Shown: positions 12,072 through 24,251, counted from the stretch's first letter. The stretch: 64,000 bases of DNA from Crocodylus rhombifer (GCA_038503035.1 JAVSML010024581.1:1-64000); one strand, 5' to 3'. Translations and numbers: made by a program. Notes: generated from the sequence alone by a model not told the origin.

Positions 12072-13460
12072 GTGAGTAACAGGAGTAGAGGGAAGAAATC
12101 TGAGAGCTGTAGATACACCCATGGTCAAACAATCCTCTTGTGTTTGCTGATGGAAGTCTGGAGTAAAGTGAATGCAACAGGACAGAATTTGGCCCCCGAA
12201 GGCTCAGCTCTTGTTGTTCATAATCACGTTTTCTCTATTACAACCATTGAGAATTCCTGGTACATGAAGTACATCGAAATATGTTAGCTTTGAATAGTTG
12301 GGCAAAAAATGGGCCCCTGAGCACAGCAAACCAGTAAGACTCACAAATGCACTAGGGTGGTAAAATAACTGCATGGCATGATGTTGATTTTGACCTACCC
12401 CAGCTAAAAGTGACATTATTCCTTGTGTCCTTTGGCAGCCAGGAAGCTTAGCCCATAAGCAGATGTTTCATAGGAAAGATACCGATTATATGTGGGAGGG
12501 TCTCCAGTCAAGTAGCTAATTGTAAAATTCAGAAATTGGCCATTTCTCTGACTGCTGTCTCTATTCTGCCAAAATATCAAATGACAGTCAAGAGTAGCCC
12601 CTGGCCAGGGCTTGGAATTAACCTCCATTCTGGAAGTTGCAAAGAGACAAGTGATTTTGATGAAGCTCAATCAGGAAAGTGGCTTCCTAATTGAATAGAA
12701 GTGTGAAACTGTTGATGCAGACGCACAGTATTTATATTAGCAGAAATAAAGAGCAGACGTGAATTAGGTCTGCTGTAGTCACCTGGCAAAAAACCCTGAG
12801 TCCTACAGTGACTCTACAATGGTAGAAGTGTTGCATGTCCACACCTCTCATCAGTTTTGACTTGAGCAATTATCTACAGCTCCTCCACCCAGGGGTAATG
12901 TGCTCTAATAACGGCCTGTAGTCTTTCCTAGGATAAAGTGGTTCTCCATCTGCTCGGAATCCTGCTATTATTTACAAAGAAGTACAGAACTGGGGTAAAT
13001 TAAACTGATGGAGACATGCTATGCCTCCATGCCCAGCTTGTGTCCCGTCACAACTGCTTCATGAGACTCCAGAAGTAGTTGAGAGTTAAGCAGCAGCTTA
13101 GGGTTACAAAACTGTACAAACCGAGATTATCCCCAACCCCTTCTTCCCTCCCAGAACCAGGGCAGCTGTCACCTCCCCTTCAGCTGGTAGCCACTTCCCC
13201 CGTGAGCTGGCACCACTCATGCCTTATGTGAACCGAGCTTCAAACAATTCACTAAAACACAACAGAAAAGTAAATGCTGAGCAAATTACACTGGTATAGC
13301 TGTTCAATCTATATCAGTGGACATAAAAGCTAGGGGGAACATATGCAGACATCTAGTCTCTGCTGACTTGTTCAAATGTGTGTCCTCTTTAGTCTCAGAC
13401 AAACTTGCCTTCCATTACACTGTTACTTATTGATGTTCGTCTGCATCTCTGGGGTTGCAG
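12072..13460 (+). other. CDC42BPA: Last intron of CDC42BPA, phase 0
   Basis: This 1.4 kb intron runs from GTGAGT to GGTTGCAG. I see no repeat, RNA gene or alternative exon that I can support. Confidence 0.85.
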
Positions 13461-13592
13461 GACTCGGACTCGCCACGGCATTCTACGGCTTCTAACAGTT
13501 CCAACCTGAGCAGCCCTCCCAGCCCGGTTTCTCCTCACAAGACCAAGAGCCTCTCCTTGGAGAGCTCTGACCACGTGAGTTGGGACTCATGA
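13461..13592 (+). CDS. CDC42BPA: CDC42BPA, terminal coding exon with stop
   Basis: The exon starts in phase 0 after TTGCAG and reads DSDSPRHSTASNSSNLSSPP, then SPVSPHKTKSLSLESSDH, then VSWDS and TGA at 13590-13592. It matches the extreme C-terminus of MRCK-alpha, where human ends GSWDP. The 43 residues are mostly Ser/Pro/Thr. A consensus-like donor (CAC|GTGAGT at 13575) lies inside the coding sequence, 18 bases before the stop. Using it would replace the last five residues. The human residues at this point, from memory of the protein, do not suggest a donor there, so it may be a lineage-specific quirk. The stop is placed by homology in the normal frame. Confidence 0.95.
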   Translation, partial: DSDSPRHSTASNSSNLSSPPSPVSPHKTKSLSLESSDHVSWDS

Positions 13593-14014
13593 ACTTCAGC
13601 ATTCAGACTTGACATCACAGCGGCTTATCCCCTGGCTTCCCCTTCACTCGTCCCAAGTTCACTTTCATCACCCTTTCCTCCTCTAAGAGGATCATGGGGG
13701 TGGGGAGGGAGTAAGATAAAAGGTTTCCTTCTCCAGCACCATTCAGTGCTGCCTCATCTCCCCCTCCCCAGATTCAGCAGCAGCAAGCAAGCAAACCTAG
13801 GGTGTTGGTAAATAACAGATACAGTAGATTTGTATTAGCACTGGTTTCATTTCATGTGGTCACAGATGCTTTTCATCATTAAAGGTAACTTTACCCCATC
13901 CCACTTCCAGAAAGGTAACTTAAATAGACCAGAACACTATCCGTAGAAGAGAAAGGCAATGGCTTTTGTTTTTCAGCCACTAGCTCATTATTCTGTATGA
14001 AAGTAGCACAGAGA

Positions 14015-14031
14015 CCCCGCCTCCGGCGGGG
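14015..14031 (+). promoter_or_regulatory. GC-rich hairpin in CDC42BPA 3'UTR
   Basis: CCCCGCC and GGCGGGG form a perfect 7-bp stem around a TCC loop, in otherwise AT-balanced 3'UTR. It could fold stably in the mRNA. No known element was recognised. Confidence 0.4.
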
Positions 14032-17000
14032 AGCAATCAGCACGTCTAAGAGGCACATAAAAGCTTTCAGCCAGCCACCATGTTTGAATGTCAACCTGAT
14101 TGTCGCCAGCAAATCCTTATTAAAACAATGCATATTTTAGTACAGCACAGAGTTTAAATAAATACGCAAATTTAAGAGTGAAATACGTATGTATATATTC
14201 AAAGAGAAGAAGCAGCATCAAGTATGCAGCAGAAGATGGATGCCTATTTAAGAGATCCTTTAATTTAAAAAGATATGTGGTGTTCCCGTTTTCATACCAA
14301 GTAATACACAGATTTGAGGCTTGGCCTAAAATTATGCAGGAGGAGGGACATTCCCTTTGGGTAACTTTGGGTAACACTGCACTGTCGGAGACTTTCCTCC
14401 AGTGTGCTCAGTGATGAGTCTTTCCACTCGTCAGGAACAGAACTGAAGCCACAGCCCTCATTTTAGAGACAGCCCTATCAGTCCTTCGGAAGAACGACAC
14501 AGATATAAAAGTGAGCCCTTTCCATCAACACCTAAGAGCAGCACCCAAACACAGTGTTGTCAGGGTGTCAGCGCTTGATAGGTAGCGTATCACCCAGGGG
14601 CTCCCAGCTTGTTGCTGGATACAGTATACATCCCAGGGCAGCCATGGGGTTAAGGCAGCAGAAATTGTAAGAAACACTGTTTCTCAAAAGGGTCAGCGAC
14701 TGACCTGGTTTCATTAGGGAGGGAATGGTCTTCCAAGCCTCCTTGGCCATTTATTAACCATAAAGCTGTTACATTTGTTACCAAATATTAGCATATAATC
14801 TACATCAGCCAAATGTGAGTGCCGTTAGCCTGAAAATAGCCTCTGTTGAATATGTTGTTGCTGTAGCATAGTGAAGAACCTTGAAGACTTTGACCTAATA
14901 CTGTTCATGCTGTGGTAGTTGAAGACACCTGATAGCCCAGAACTGCCGTGCTGAAGAGGTTCATTATTCCCCCCACCCCCCAATTCTGGATTGCGTTTAG
15001 TCATTTCTATCCAATATCCTGCTGTTTTGGTTCTTAGCGCAAGGCAGACTGCAGGGCAGAAAGAACTCCACCAGAGGGCAGGTCCCACAGAAGATGCAGT
15101 CTGCCTTTCAGCAACAGGAGCCGGATGACCATCATTAAATGAACCGAATGAAAGGGGGAAACATAACCTGCAAATGGACACGAAGGAGGAAAGTCCTTTC
15201 CTTTTGTTATTTACCAGGATGAATGTGCTTTTTATTTGGAAACACACGCGTGTGCATTTTCTTCTCAGAAGGATCACTGCTAGCTTTCTGCCACAACCAC
15301 CCCAAAGGGCTTCTTGTATTTAGAATACTGATTGTGCGTGTTTCAGTACCATTATCGCTTCTGTCAAACCACTCCAAGCCATTCCAGTTCACAGTATAAA
15401 GTACTTCACCCAGAGTAAGAGATGCTGAAACGAATGGCGGTTTTGCTGGATTTTTCTTCCCAGTGGAAAACACGGGTAAGTTCAAGGATGGGATAATTCA
15501 CAGGCCTGGGTGAAATACAGATATAAGCAGTAGGATGCAGATCATTGTCTTCACCATTACCCATGCTGGGTCTCCTAGAAAAGATCTGTTTTGTTCTGCA
15601 AAGAGCGGATTGTCCATATGAAATAACATATTGCAGAGATATTTGGGGGCAGGAATGCAGGACTTGTCCATTGTGTATCATGTCCAAATCCTGTCTATCC
15701 AGTTTGGGTTTTCAGCATATCAAGTTAGTGGCATGCATTTCCTTGTCACAGCTGGAAGCTAGCATTCCTGCAAGCTTGGCATTGCATATTCAAATCTATA
15801 CCAAGCAGCCAAACACTTCAAGCTCATTCCAAGCTAGTAACTTCTCACGGCACTGTGGGAGAGACAGGGCACAGGGACTGGGCATTAGCTGAAGCTCACT
15901 AGCAGTTTTTCCTTAAAGGCTGTACCAAAGGCTTCTCCTCTTCTTACAATTCCCTCTTTCCAGTGAAGTCTATCACATCCACGTGTTCTTCAAAACCTTC
16001 CACACTGGTTTTTTTATTTATGGTGCATTTAAATATTAAACCTCATGCTAAAGGAGGCATTTGAACCTTTAGGTTTTTAGGCTAAAAACTGGTCATACTT
16101 GAAGCAGTTCTGACTGATCCTAGTCAAACCCTGCTTGTCCATGGAATGACTGGCAATTAACTCAAATTAGCCCCGACTGTCCCAGGAACAAATGCTATCA
16201 CAGATATTTCACAGGTACTTAAAGTGGGACATTGGACTTGTACATCTGCAGGATCCCAGGAAAAAATGGTTTTGTTTTGGGAGAAGTCTGACAGTCTGTT
16301 TTTAGCCTGAAAGAAACAACGCACGGTAGTCCCCTTATCTGACTGCGTAGTCCTTTTTAACCAGTCTGCGCTCCTGAAAAATGGAACCAAAGACCCAGCA
16401 CATTTTTAAAAGAACCATAAACCAGTGGACTTGCTGTGGTGCCTGTGATCCTGTTTCTTGTTACAGACTTACATTTTCAGGTGTAGCATCCACTGGTTAT
16501 GTTGCAAAGCTGAATTCCATAAAGAAAACCCAACTGGAGGAAGTCTGCACTGTTAAACATAGTCTGGATTTTCTAGGCTTTAGCAGTGTCCTTTAAGATG
16601 ACTATTTAGTCATACTGTACATTTTACACAAGCCACAGTACTGTTAAAGAGAAAGAGCAATGGATTTCTTAGCTGAAAAGCAAATATCCACATAAGTTAT
16701 AGGAAAATAAAATGTCCTAGGACTTGAGCTAAATTTTATGTTGTCTTGGACCATTTGAATAGATGCTGATTTCTCCAGTGGGCCATGCAAAATCTGTTTT
16801 GGTAGTGAGCTCTTGTTATAAAATATGCATGTTGCAGATGTGCTTTTGAATTTCTCATGAGGTAGGAAAAGTAACTTGGCCATTTGAACTGTACAATTCT
16901 TGTCTGGTTTCTTGGAGGCAGTCGACTTACAAGGTTTGTTGTTTGCAACTATGCAGTGTGGCATTGTTCAGTGTTTCCAGTTGCAATGCATTTACCCAGG

Positions 17001-18691
17001 CAATTTATAATCACCCATTGAAACTTTTGACTAATATTGTAGCATATGTTCTATGTACACAGTATATATTTTTTTTTCCTTCCTTTGCCAAGACTGAAAG
17101 CATTCTTCATTTATCAGGACCCTTTTATTTTGCTTTTGCAAATGGCTTTAGTCACAAAGAGAATCCAAATAGATTCAGGCAGCTACTGTGAGGAACACAG
17201 CTTCCAGGTGACAGAATGAAAAGGTGCAGTAAAGTAATTTAAGCTCCCACACATCACATTTGGTTTCCACATTTCGTAAAGGCAGCGCTAGGTAATAGAG
17301 CTTTGGCTGTATCACACGCAAGCTGTAGGAACCATGTAGTTCATAGTTTGGAAACACATTTCTGGCCTTGCTTAGGCAGTTTTTCTTCCTGTCTTTGCGC
17401 CTTTCTTAGCATCTGGCTTGTTAAAAGTGTGGATCATTATTATTTCAGCAATATTCCTGACTTGTTTTTGAGACCGATGAGCTTGATTCTGATAAAAATC
17501 ACAGACCACATTTGTGTTGAACTCTCAGGTATGTAGTTTATGGAACACAGCAGCAGAGGCACGTAGGGCTCTGAACACAAAACAAATGAAAGCACAGATG
17601 ACGGACGGCAAGGGCATACGTAGTTCGCTACAAAGAGCTTTGGGCTTAAGCAAAACATTGCTCAAGCAATAGCGTCAGCCTTTCAAAACAATACTTTTTT
17701 AAAAAGTCAGAATTTCTGAGGAACTGGAGCACCATGAGCATCCATAGTCTTGTATGTCCAAGAACGTTGATGAGCCAGACTGGAGGGAGAGACCCAGCTG
17801 GTGAATGGTAGAGAACAAGTGCTCTGTGCAACTCCAGCAGCATCTAAGTGGTAGGAAACCTTTTCTTCAGACCTCTTTCTTCTACAAGGTGAGCACCAAG
17901 GGTGAAATTCATCCCTGTGCAAAGCCCCTGCACCTCTTCCGCCTTATCCTGAGAACTGAAGCGATACAAAGACTTTGTACTTGGCTTGCTACAAGAGTTC
18001 TCTCTCGCAAAGGAGCCTGGGACAGGCCCTGTGCGCTGACACGAATTGCGCTCCAGCTACACGAGCAGCCTAGTCCTGGCAGGCTACCATGGGCTGCGTA
18101 CTCAAGTCCTATTTGAGAGGCCCCCAAAGATCAGCTGTCCCACAGGCCTTTCACTTTAGACCTCACTGTGCAGAGAGGCAGTTCCACAGCTTGTCTTCTC
18201 TTCCTTTCCATTCACAGTTTAAGAAAGAACCCCTCTTTCATTCTGCAGAAGAAAGCAGTCAAATTCACAGGGAAAAAAAATTCATAAATAAAACCAGTGT
18301 TGGCATTGCAAAGCAATTATACCTGCCTTTTTATGTATGACAGTTTCATATCATTTATTTTTTAAAAATATATTTTTTAGGTTTTTTCATTGTAATATTA
18401 TTGTACAGTTTTGCATGGCATAGATGTAATCACTTTTTTGTTTTAGAGTATAAAAGCTGACAAGTGTGCGGTGTGGGGGAAAGACTGCTTTTTGCCTCTT
18501 CTCACTATTTGATTGTTTTATGCCCTCAATGTTGTAGAGGACATTGTAAGAGATTCTCTGCTACAGAACAATGATGTAGATTCTTTTGCACAGAAATATT
18601 TAAGGTGGAAAGTCAACAATGTAATAAATGACTTGCCACCAATATTTTACGTTGGTAACACACTTAATATTAACCTACTTTGATGTATTGC

Positions 18692-18697
18692 AATAAA
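18692..18697 (+). terminator. CDC42BPA: CDC42BPA polyadenylation signal
   Basis: The canonical AATAAA in 'tgcaataaaacagg' is followed by a GT/T-rich stretch ('ggatgtttttgtctttta') from about 18718. That arrangement is a cleavage and polyadenylation site. The preceding sequence looks conserved, and no further signal with a good downstream element was chosen. Confidence 0.75.
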
Positions 18698-19120
18698 ACA
18701 GGGAACTGTTAGAAACATGGATGTTTTTGTCTTTTATCCCCCACTATGGTTTTTTTTTTCTCAGAGGGAGGTGGAGGGAAAGGGAATGGAAAGTGGGAGG
18801 ACAAGGGAAATTGAGAATGTAAACCAATCTACACTAGTCCATTGCTAAGCAACAGATATGCACACATCCAGCATCAACAGTGCTGTCAGCTTCCTGTAGA
18901 CATTTACAGAAGACAGTTGGCACCAGTTACCTTCTGTTGTGCTTTTGCTATCTTCCACTTCACTATACCGAAGTGCATCAACCACAGTTTTTCCTGAGCC
19001 TTTTAATTAGCTCAATCTTTCCCAGTGTAGTGCACCTCCACATTTCCATCAGCAGTTAGTCATACCATCCTTCTTCTGAAAGCTGACTCTTAAGTGAAAG
19101 AGTGCCCAAGACTGCTATAA

Positions 19121-19477
19121 TCAGCTTCGCCTCGTTCCTTTTCTCAACTTTTTGACACCTCTTGTCTTTAAGCAAAGTGAACCCTTTGCCTTTTCAAAAA
19201 GGTCCCGACAGCCTCTTGCCTCGTAAGTGATGAGGATTCTACTGCCTTTGACTCGCAGGCACAGAGCTGCTTTTGCACCTTTCAAGATCTTCATCTCCAA
19301 CAAAACTTCAAATTCTGTATGGACCTCCAGAGATGCTGAACTCCCTGTCCCCACAAAAGTGGCCAGCATTCTGCCCTTAAACACCTTCTTTACCATCTGT
19401 CCCCCTGTCCTTTGGGTAGCTTCCCCATCTTTACCAAGAACCTGTTGGCTGTGGTCACCAGCCTGTAGTAGGAACAC
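19121..19477 (-). other. Unrecognised 118-codon open frame
   Basis: The frame begins MFLLQAGDHSQQVLGKDGEA and is rich in Lys, Gly and Arg, with KGAKAALCLRVKGSRI in the middle and a basic C-terminus (KKLRKGTRRS). I do not recognise a domain. A different minus-strand frame of the same segment also stays open for some distance. It could be chance, or the remnant of a mobile element or retrocopy. There is no promoter or splice evidence. It is listed because it is the longest open frame between the two genes, not because it is a likely gene. Confidence 0.15.
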
Positions 19478-21582
19478 GACATCTGTCTTGCCAATATCCT
19501 CAAATTGGACATGTTACTAGGGAAGACCTAAGATGGCTTAATCACCATCATGTTATCTTTCTCCTGGATGCCTCATGTAGGAACCACCTGTTAAGCAGGG
19601 TTCTCAATATGCAGACGGTCAATGCCTACATCTCTCCAGAAAGACCCGTTATCTTCCATCTCCCTAGCTAGAGACATCCTAATCCTAGAACCTGTCCCCC
19701 TTGGGCCGCTTCACACCCAGCTTCATCCATGTCCTCTGTAGATCTTTTTTCCACCCCCCTCACGACCTAACTTAGTGGCCACAAACTCATGCTTTATTTT
19801 TAATCTCCTCCCAACCTCACCACAGCTGGAAGGGTCCTGAGCTCAGGGGCCTTGGGAAAGCAGACGCTGAGTACCACTGTGGTTGGCTTCAGAGTGTCTG
19901 TGCCCCATCAGCACTGTTTTACAGCAGCTTGCAATACTAACTGGCTGACATGCATGACCAGCATTTCCAGTAAGGATTGGGTCTGCACCTCCACTCCAAT
20001 CCCTGCCAACTCTTGCCTTTAAACAGGGAAAAAGCAGTTTTCAACCTTCATGCTTGCAGCATAAGAACAGAAAAGCAACTTCCTTGCTGAGGGTTCCCTG
20101 AGGGTTTATCCAGAGAGTGTAGATTATATTCTTAAGAGCATTCATGCTTGCCCTATTCCCACAGTAAGAGTACATGCAGGGGATAGACTGTGCTGAGAAA
20201 CAACAATGTATATTTTTTGCTCCATGTAAAATGTTTGGACCTGTGGTCAGTGCACTGGATCATTCCTGGAATAGGTCACGTAACAGTGCCATTACAAGGT
20301 GCATGAAAACCCTCAAAGCCCTTTCCAGACCACTGTGCTACAAAAGCCTTCACAAAATCTCTACAGGACTATGAATTCTCATAGGCCAGGAGGCCTAAAG
20401 GCTCTCTTATCTAAGGCTGCACCACATGATGTTCCACTGGAATTCACCCTTAAGAAATCTATGCAAACAAACCCAATGCTCTTGCTGACCTTGTCCAAAG
20501 CATTAGGTAACCCAAAGTAGAGCTGTACTCACTGCAAATGCCTCTGGTATTATATGCAACAGAAGACACGTGAAGCCTAACTAGAAAAACTAGCACAACC
20601 AAACACACTCCACCCCATTGCACCTGCTGCCCCATCACTGAGTGATTTGAATGCATTGGGGCTTGGATGCCTTGCTTCATACTACTTCAAAGCTCTTCTC
20701 TACAAATTCAGCTGGTCCCATTCGCTTGGGGTTTTTTTTTGTTTTTTAAGGCTAACCTCTCAAACCATTTCACTGCAATAGGACAGGTGCCACAATCTCT
20801 GTGACCCTTCTAGTTAGTTCCTGAAGGTGGGCTTCCCTCCCACACATGCTTGGCACTTCAGTGATTGGATGCATAGCCCTCCACAGTGAGGTCTTGGAAG
20901 TACGTGGATCAAGTCAGTCAATCACTTCAGCATTAGGGGTACAGGGAAAAATTTTCCCTCTACACCGTGGGCAGCCACCTTCAAGGTTAAAAGCAAGCAA
21001 ATACAGCACTGCCTGCTACAGCCAGAATAAAAGCCACCCCACCTCTGCTTTGTCTGTGTCAGTGTGGGCTTCAGCCTGTGCACAAGATGACTGGACTGGA
21101 CAGTAAAAAAATAGGATCAATAGTAAGATGTTGACTTTCCTGATGTGCCTTGCTGGAGTTTAGGTGAAGCAGTTTTCAGGTTTTGCTCATGTGCTTGAAT
21201 AAAGGGAAAGGCAGACAAATGAAGGGGATGTTCATTTCTGCACACTCTTATACAGGCTGCAGGGAAAGGTCCACTTTGTGCCCCCCACCCAAGTTCACAG
21301 AAAGGTAGGATGTGTTCAGCACCAAGGAACTGGGCCTACTGCATCTATGCACTCACCAGGTCTCTGCTTATCACCTCTAAACTGCTAGCAGAGCCCTTAA
21401 CTGTCATGTGCACCAGAAGTCCAACATAGGCATTCAGATCCTTTTCCATTCTGGAGTTCACCAGCCAGCTCAATTCTAAGTTTTGATCAGGAGCAGAACT
21501 GAATCTGCTCTACCTCCAGGTCAAGTGGCTCTGCCCTGCACCTAAACAATATTGTAGGGGGACTTCTCTTTAGATTATGTGT

Positions 21583-21612
21583 TATATTATATACATATAT
21601 ATGTGTTTATGT
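21583..21612. repeat. AT-rich microsatellite
   Basis: A short alternating tract 'tatatacatatatatgtg' lies between the two genes. Simple repeat. Confidence 0.7.
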
Positions 21613-21994
21613 GTACAACATGGGAAAGAGTGGAGAGGTGGAAGGGGGAAGAGACATCAGGGGAGAAAATACTTCAAAAGCTGGTAATAAAAGAAGACTA
21701 ATTTAAAAAAACATCGTTTACTAGGCTAACAGTTCTCTTGTTCATAGTGGACTTATCGCCATCCCCACTATGACCAGTGGCATAACTGGAATGGAAAGGT
21801 TAAGAAACAAGTATGTTCTGGAGACAAATGTGCATTGGCACAGGTGGGTTCTTTTGCAAAAATGTCACTGTCCCTCTAGGAAGATGGAAGAAGCTTCTCC
21901 TTCAACACCTAGCTGCTATTCCTACCCCAGGAGGGAGGCTACTTGATGACAGCCCACCTGAGGCAAGGCAGGGATGGAATGACACAGGCAGAAG

Positions 21995-23167
21995 CACACT
22001 GCACAAGCACTCTTTTATTGCAAATGGGTCAGTCACACAGATACAGGAATTGTACAAAACCCTCATGAAGCAAGTTTGCCAGCTTGACTCCAACAGTTCA
22101 GAATAGTGCACTGGATTATAAACAAGGATTACACATTTGGCAAAAGCTTCAAGTGCCTGTAAGAGGGTAAGAGAATCCCGTAGAGCCTTTCTCCCTTCCC
22201 TCAAACACTATTACAGGACACCAGAAGGTGACAGCACAGCTCCTTTGCTAGGACTCCAACAAGCCAAGTGCCCATGCCTTAGATAAGCTAACGCGCCATT
22301 AGGGGAGCTGGTACTTGGCAGACAGTGAAGACCTGCACTAGCCGTGCTCACCTACAGCTCTATGGTTTGTACACCCAACTCTCAGAGTTACTGCGATCTC
22401 TGGCTTGTTTTCTGGGCAGGGGCTCTCCATGCATTTTTTTAAAAAAATACATTTTGGTACCACTTTTCAGATTTTTTAAAACCTGTGCTTCCTATGCTTA
22501 GCTTGCAAGCCAAAGAGTCAGAGGCAGAAGGCATAAAATTTCATCCTATATACACGCATACTGTAGGCTACGTCACCATCAATAAAATCCAGGAGGGTTC
22601 TTGACTGCCACCACTCAGCTTACAAAAATAGGGGTCTATCATAGGTCACCTTATTTTATCCTATAATTCACAGTATGAAAACCACTTGAATTCCACCTTA
22701 TCTGGAAAAAAGCAGTGGAGGGAGGGGTTATCTTTAAAAGCAAAACAAAACAAAAACAAAACATGATTTTCTAAGAATTACAAACAGGTTTCAATACAAA
22801 CAAGTTCTGCTTTGGCTCTCCCTCCCCCTACTCTTTATAAAAATCCCACTCAATATGCAGCCACCATCAGTATTAAAAAAATGTATGAGAGAGCTGGTCA
22901 GTGCCCTGAGATGATACAGAAGCACGTGGCAGCCTAGTTCCACCACCTCAGGAGGACAATCCCCGGTAAGCCATCGACTATTTAGTACTTTAACTGCAGT
23001 GTAGGACAGACAACACATGAAAAACAAGTGTGTCCTTGTGAAATGAGCATTTAGCTTCCAGGAAAAAGGCTGCTGCATCTTGAAAAAAATTAGGGTCTAG
23101 GAACATGACATACTGAAGACTACAATATCCTTTGCAAGAACGTATGACTGGGCCTAGGTCCACCTTG
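21995..23167 (-). other. COQ8A: COQ8A 3' untranslated region
   Basis: The 3'UTR extends about 1.2 kb from the stop at 23168 down to just past a minus-strand AATAAA at 22014-22019. It includes an A/C-rich simple stretch near 22738-22765 on the + strand. Length and position fit the human gene, which also ends close to CDC42BPA. The end is inferred. Confidence 0.65.
22014..22019 (-). terminator. COQ8A: COQ8A polyadenylation signal
   Basis: On the minus strand 'tgcaataaaagag' contains AATAAA. A GT-rich stretch, 'tgcttgtgcagtgtgcttc', follows immediately. That is the usual layout of a vertebrate poly(A) site. Confidence 0.7.
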
Positions 23168-23461
23168 CTAATCTTCTGGCTTTTTGCCCCTAGTACTCCA
23201 ATATTTGCTATATGCTTCCTGGAACATACGTTTGCAGGAGATTTTAGCCTTTAGTTTGGCACAGATGAGAAAGGAGCCCCCCATCTTCCGGTGGAGAGAG
23301 TAGGTCTCCTCGGGTGGAGGGATAAGCCGATGCTTCAGCATGACAGGGATTAAGGTATGGATCTTTTCCGTGGTACTCTGACTGCCGAAATCAAATGGTT
23401 CCTCAGATGCAAAAGCCTCTCCCAGGATGAGGATAGCATTTAAGTGGGCATCTTCCATTTC
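23168..23461 (-). CDS. COQ8A: COQ8A, terminal coding exon with stop
   Basis: This exon encodes the C-terminal lobe end of COQ8A, a matrix-facing inner-membrane atypical kinase/ATPase that supports the coenzyme Q synthesis complex. It reads [17 protein letters not shown], then [18 protein letters not shown], then [20 protein letters not shown], and ends GKKPED plus stop. The acceptor is TTTGGGCAG (CAG at 23464-23462), phase 0, 294 nt. The first codon is Glu where human has Val (K-V-M becomes K-E-M). The last dozen residues diverge from human, as expected for the extreme C-terminus. Highly conserved blocks show this is the functional gene. Confidence 0.96.
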   Translation of the reverse strand, partial: EMEDAHLNAILILGEAFASEEPFDFGSQSTTEKIHTLIPVMLKHRLIPPPEETYSLHRKMGGSFLICAKLKAKISCKRMFQEAYSKYWSTRGKKPED

Positions 23462-24164
23462 CTGCCCAAAAGGAAAGAGGCATCAGTAACACAGCTGCTT
23501 TTAACACAGGGGTTGGGAAAGAAAAAGATGTGCTCCCAAGGGCTAGCCTGACCAGGAACAGACAACACGCGCTCTCCAGTGTGCAGAGACTAGACAACAC
23601 TAAGTCAATTTAGCTGTCAGGAGATCAACCTCAAGTGAGACCCTCGACCTATTTGGTCCTAAGATCGCCAAGGATGGGATGGAACGGACATGGCTGGAAG
23701 AACGGGAGCTGTTTCTCCAGGTAGAAGGAAGAGTTCTCTGGCTTGTCAGAGGGCATGGGTAAATGTGTCCAAGTAAAGGGGCAGATTCTTTCAGTCTCTA
23801 GAAAAGGGCCCAATTTTGCTCCTGAAGCTGTGTATATGGTTTCCCTTCCACCCAGAACTGCAGAGGCGTGAAATATGTTTCAGCAAAGAGAAGAGAAAGA
23901 TTTGGATTACCCCTTTCTGTGGGCTCCATCACCATGACTCTGGCTTACCCTGTTCCTAGCTCTCCTTGGGGAAGGGTTGACTTAACTATTTTTGCAGAAA
24001 TCCTCCTTTCTGCCCCCACTACCACAGTGTCCATGACAGCTGCCCTTTTGGACCAATCACCAGCTTTCCCCCCCAACACTGGCTCTGCAATAAACCAGAC
24101 CCAAGTTCTCTGCAAAGAGCTTCACAACCAGCCAGTAACAAGCAGAGAAGATGCTACTCCATAC
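23462..24164 (-). other. COQ8A: COQ8A intron, phase 0
   Basis: Its donor on the minus strand is AAG|GTATGG. I see no repeats or RNA genes in it. Confidence 0.85.
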
Positions 24165-24251
24165 CTTGACTTCATAGCCAGTAAGGAATTTCATCTCTAT
24201 CGACTTCCTCAAAACTCTCTCTCTGTCCAAGTCTGCAGCCGCCTTGATTAT
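24165..24251 (-). CDS. COQ8A: COQ8A exon: [13 protein letters not shown] segment
   Basis: The 87 nt, phase 0 at both ends, give 29 residues: [18 protein letters not shown] followed by [11 protein letters not shown]. This is the helical C-lobe segment after the DFG motif in the ADCK/UbiB family. The acceptor is ATCCAG just before 24251 and the donor is GTATGG after 24165. It differs from human mainly by conservative changes (K for R, L for R). It joins in frame to both neighbours. Confidence 0.96.

Larger units (their letters stand above)
13593..18715 (+). other. CDC42BPA: CDC42BPA 3' untranslated region
   Basis: About 5.1 kb run from the stop codon to the last AATAAA with no credible coding exon. 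The human gene also has a very long 3'UTR. The final 300 bases are AT-rich with U-rich blocks of the kind often conserved in 3'UTRs. Earlier polyadenylation signals (AATAAA at 18287-18292 and 18623-18628) could give slightly shorter forms. A strong GC hairpin lies at 14015-14031. The end point is inferred as about 18 bases after the last signal. Confidence 0.75.
18716..21994. other. Intergenic region between convergent 3' ends
   Basis: About 3.3 kb separate the two polyadenylation sites. It holds a 118-codon minus-strand open frame (19121-19477) with no recognised homology and an AT dinucleotide tract near 21583-21612. The rest is ordinary mixed sequence. No gene or RNA can be supported. Confidence 0.6.

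Noticed and set aside
11732..12287. Longer open frames around the CDC42BPA exons (103 and 145 codons)
   Set aside because: They are the exon frame or its shadow extended into intron; splice sites and homology define the true limits.
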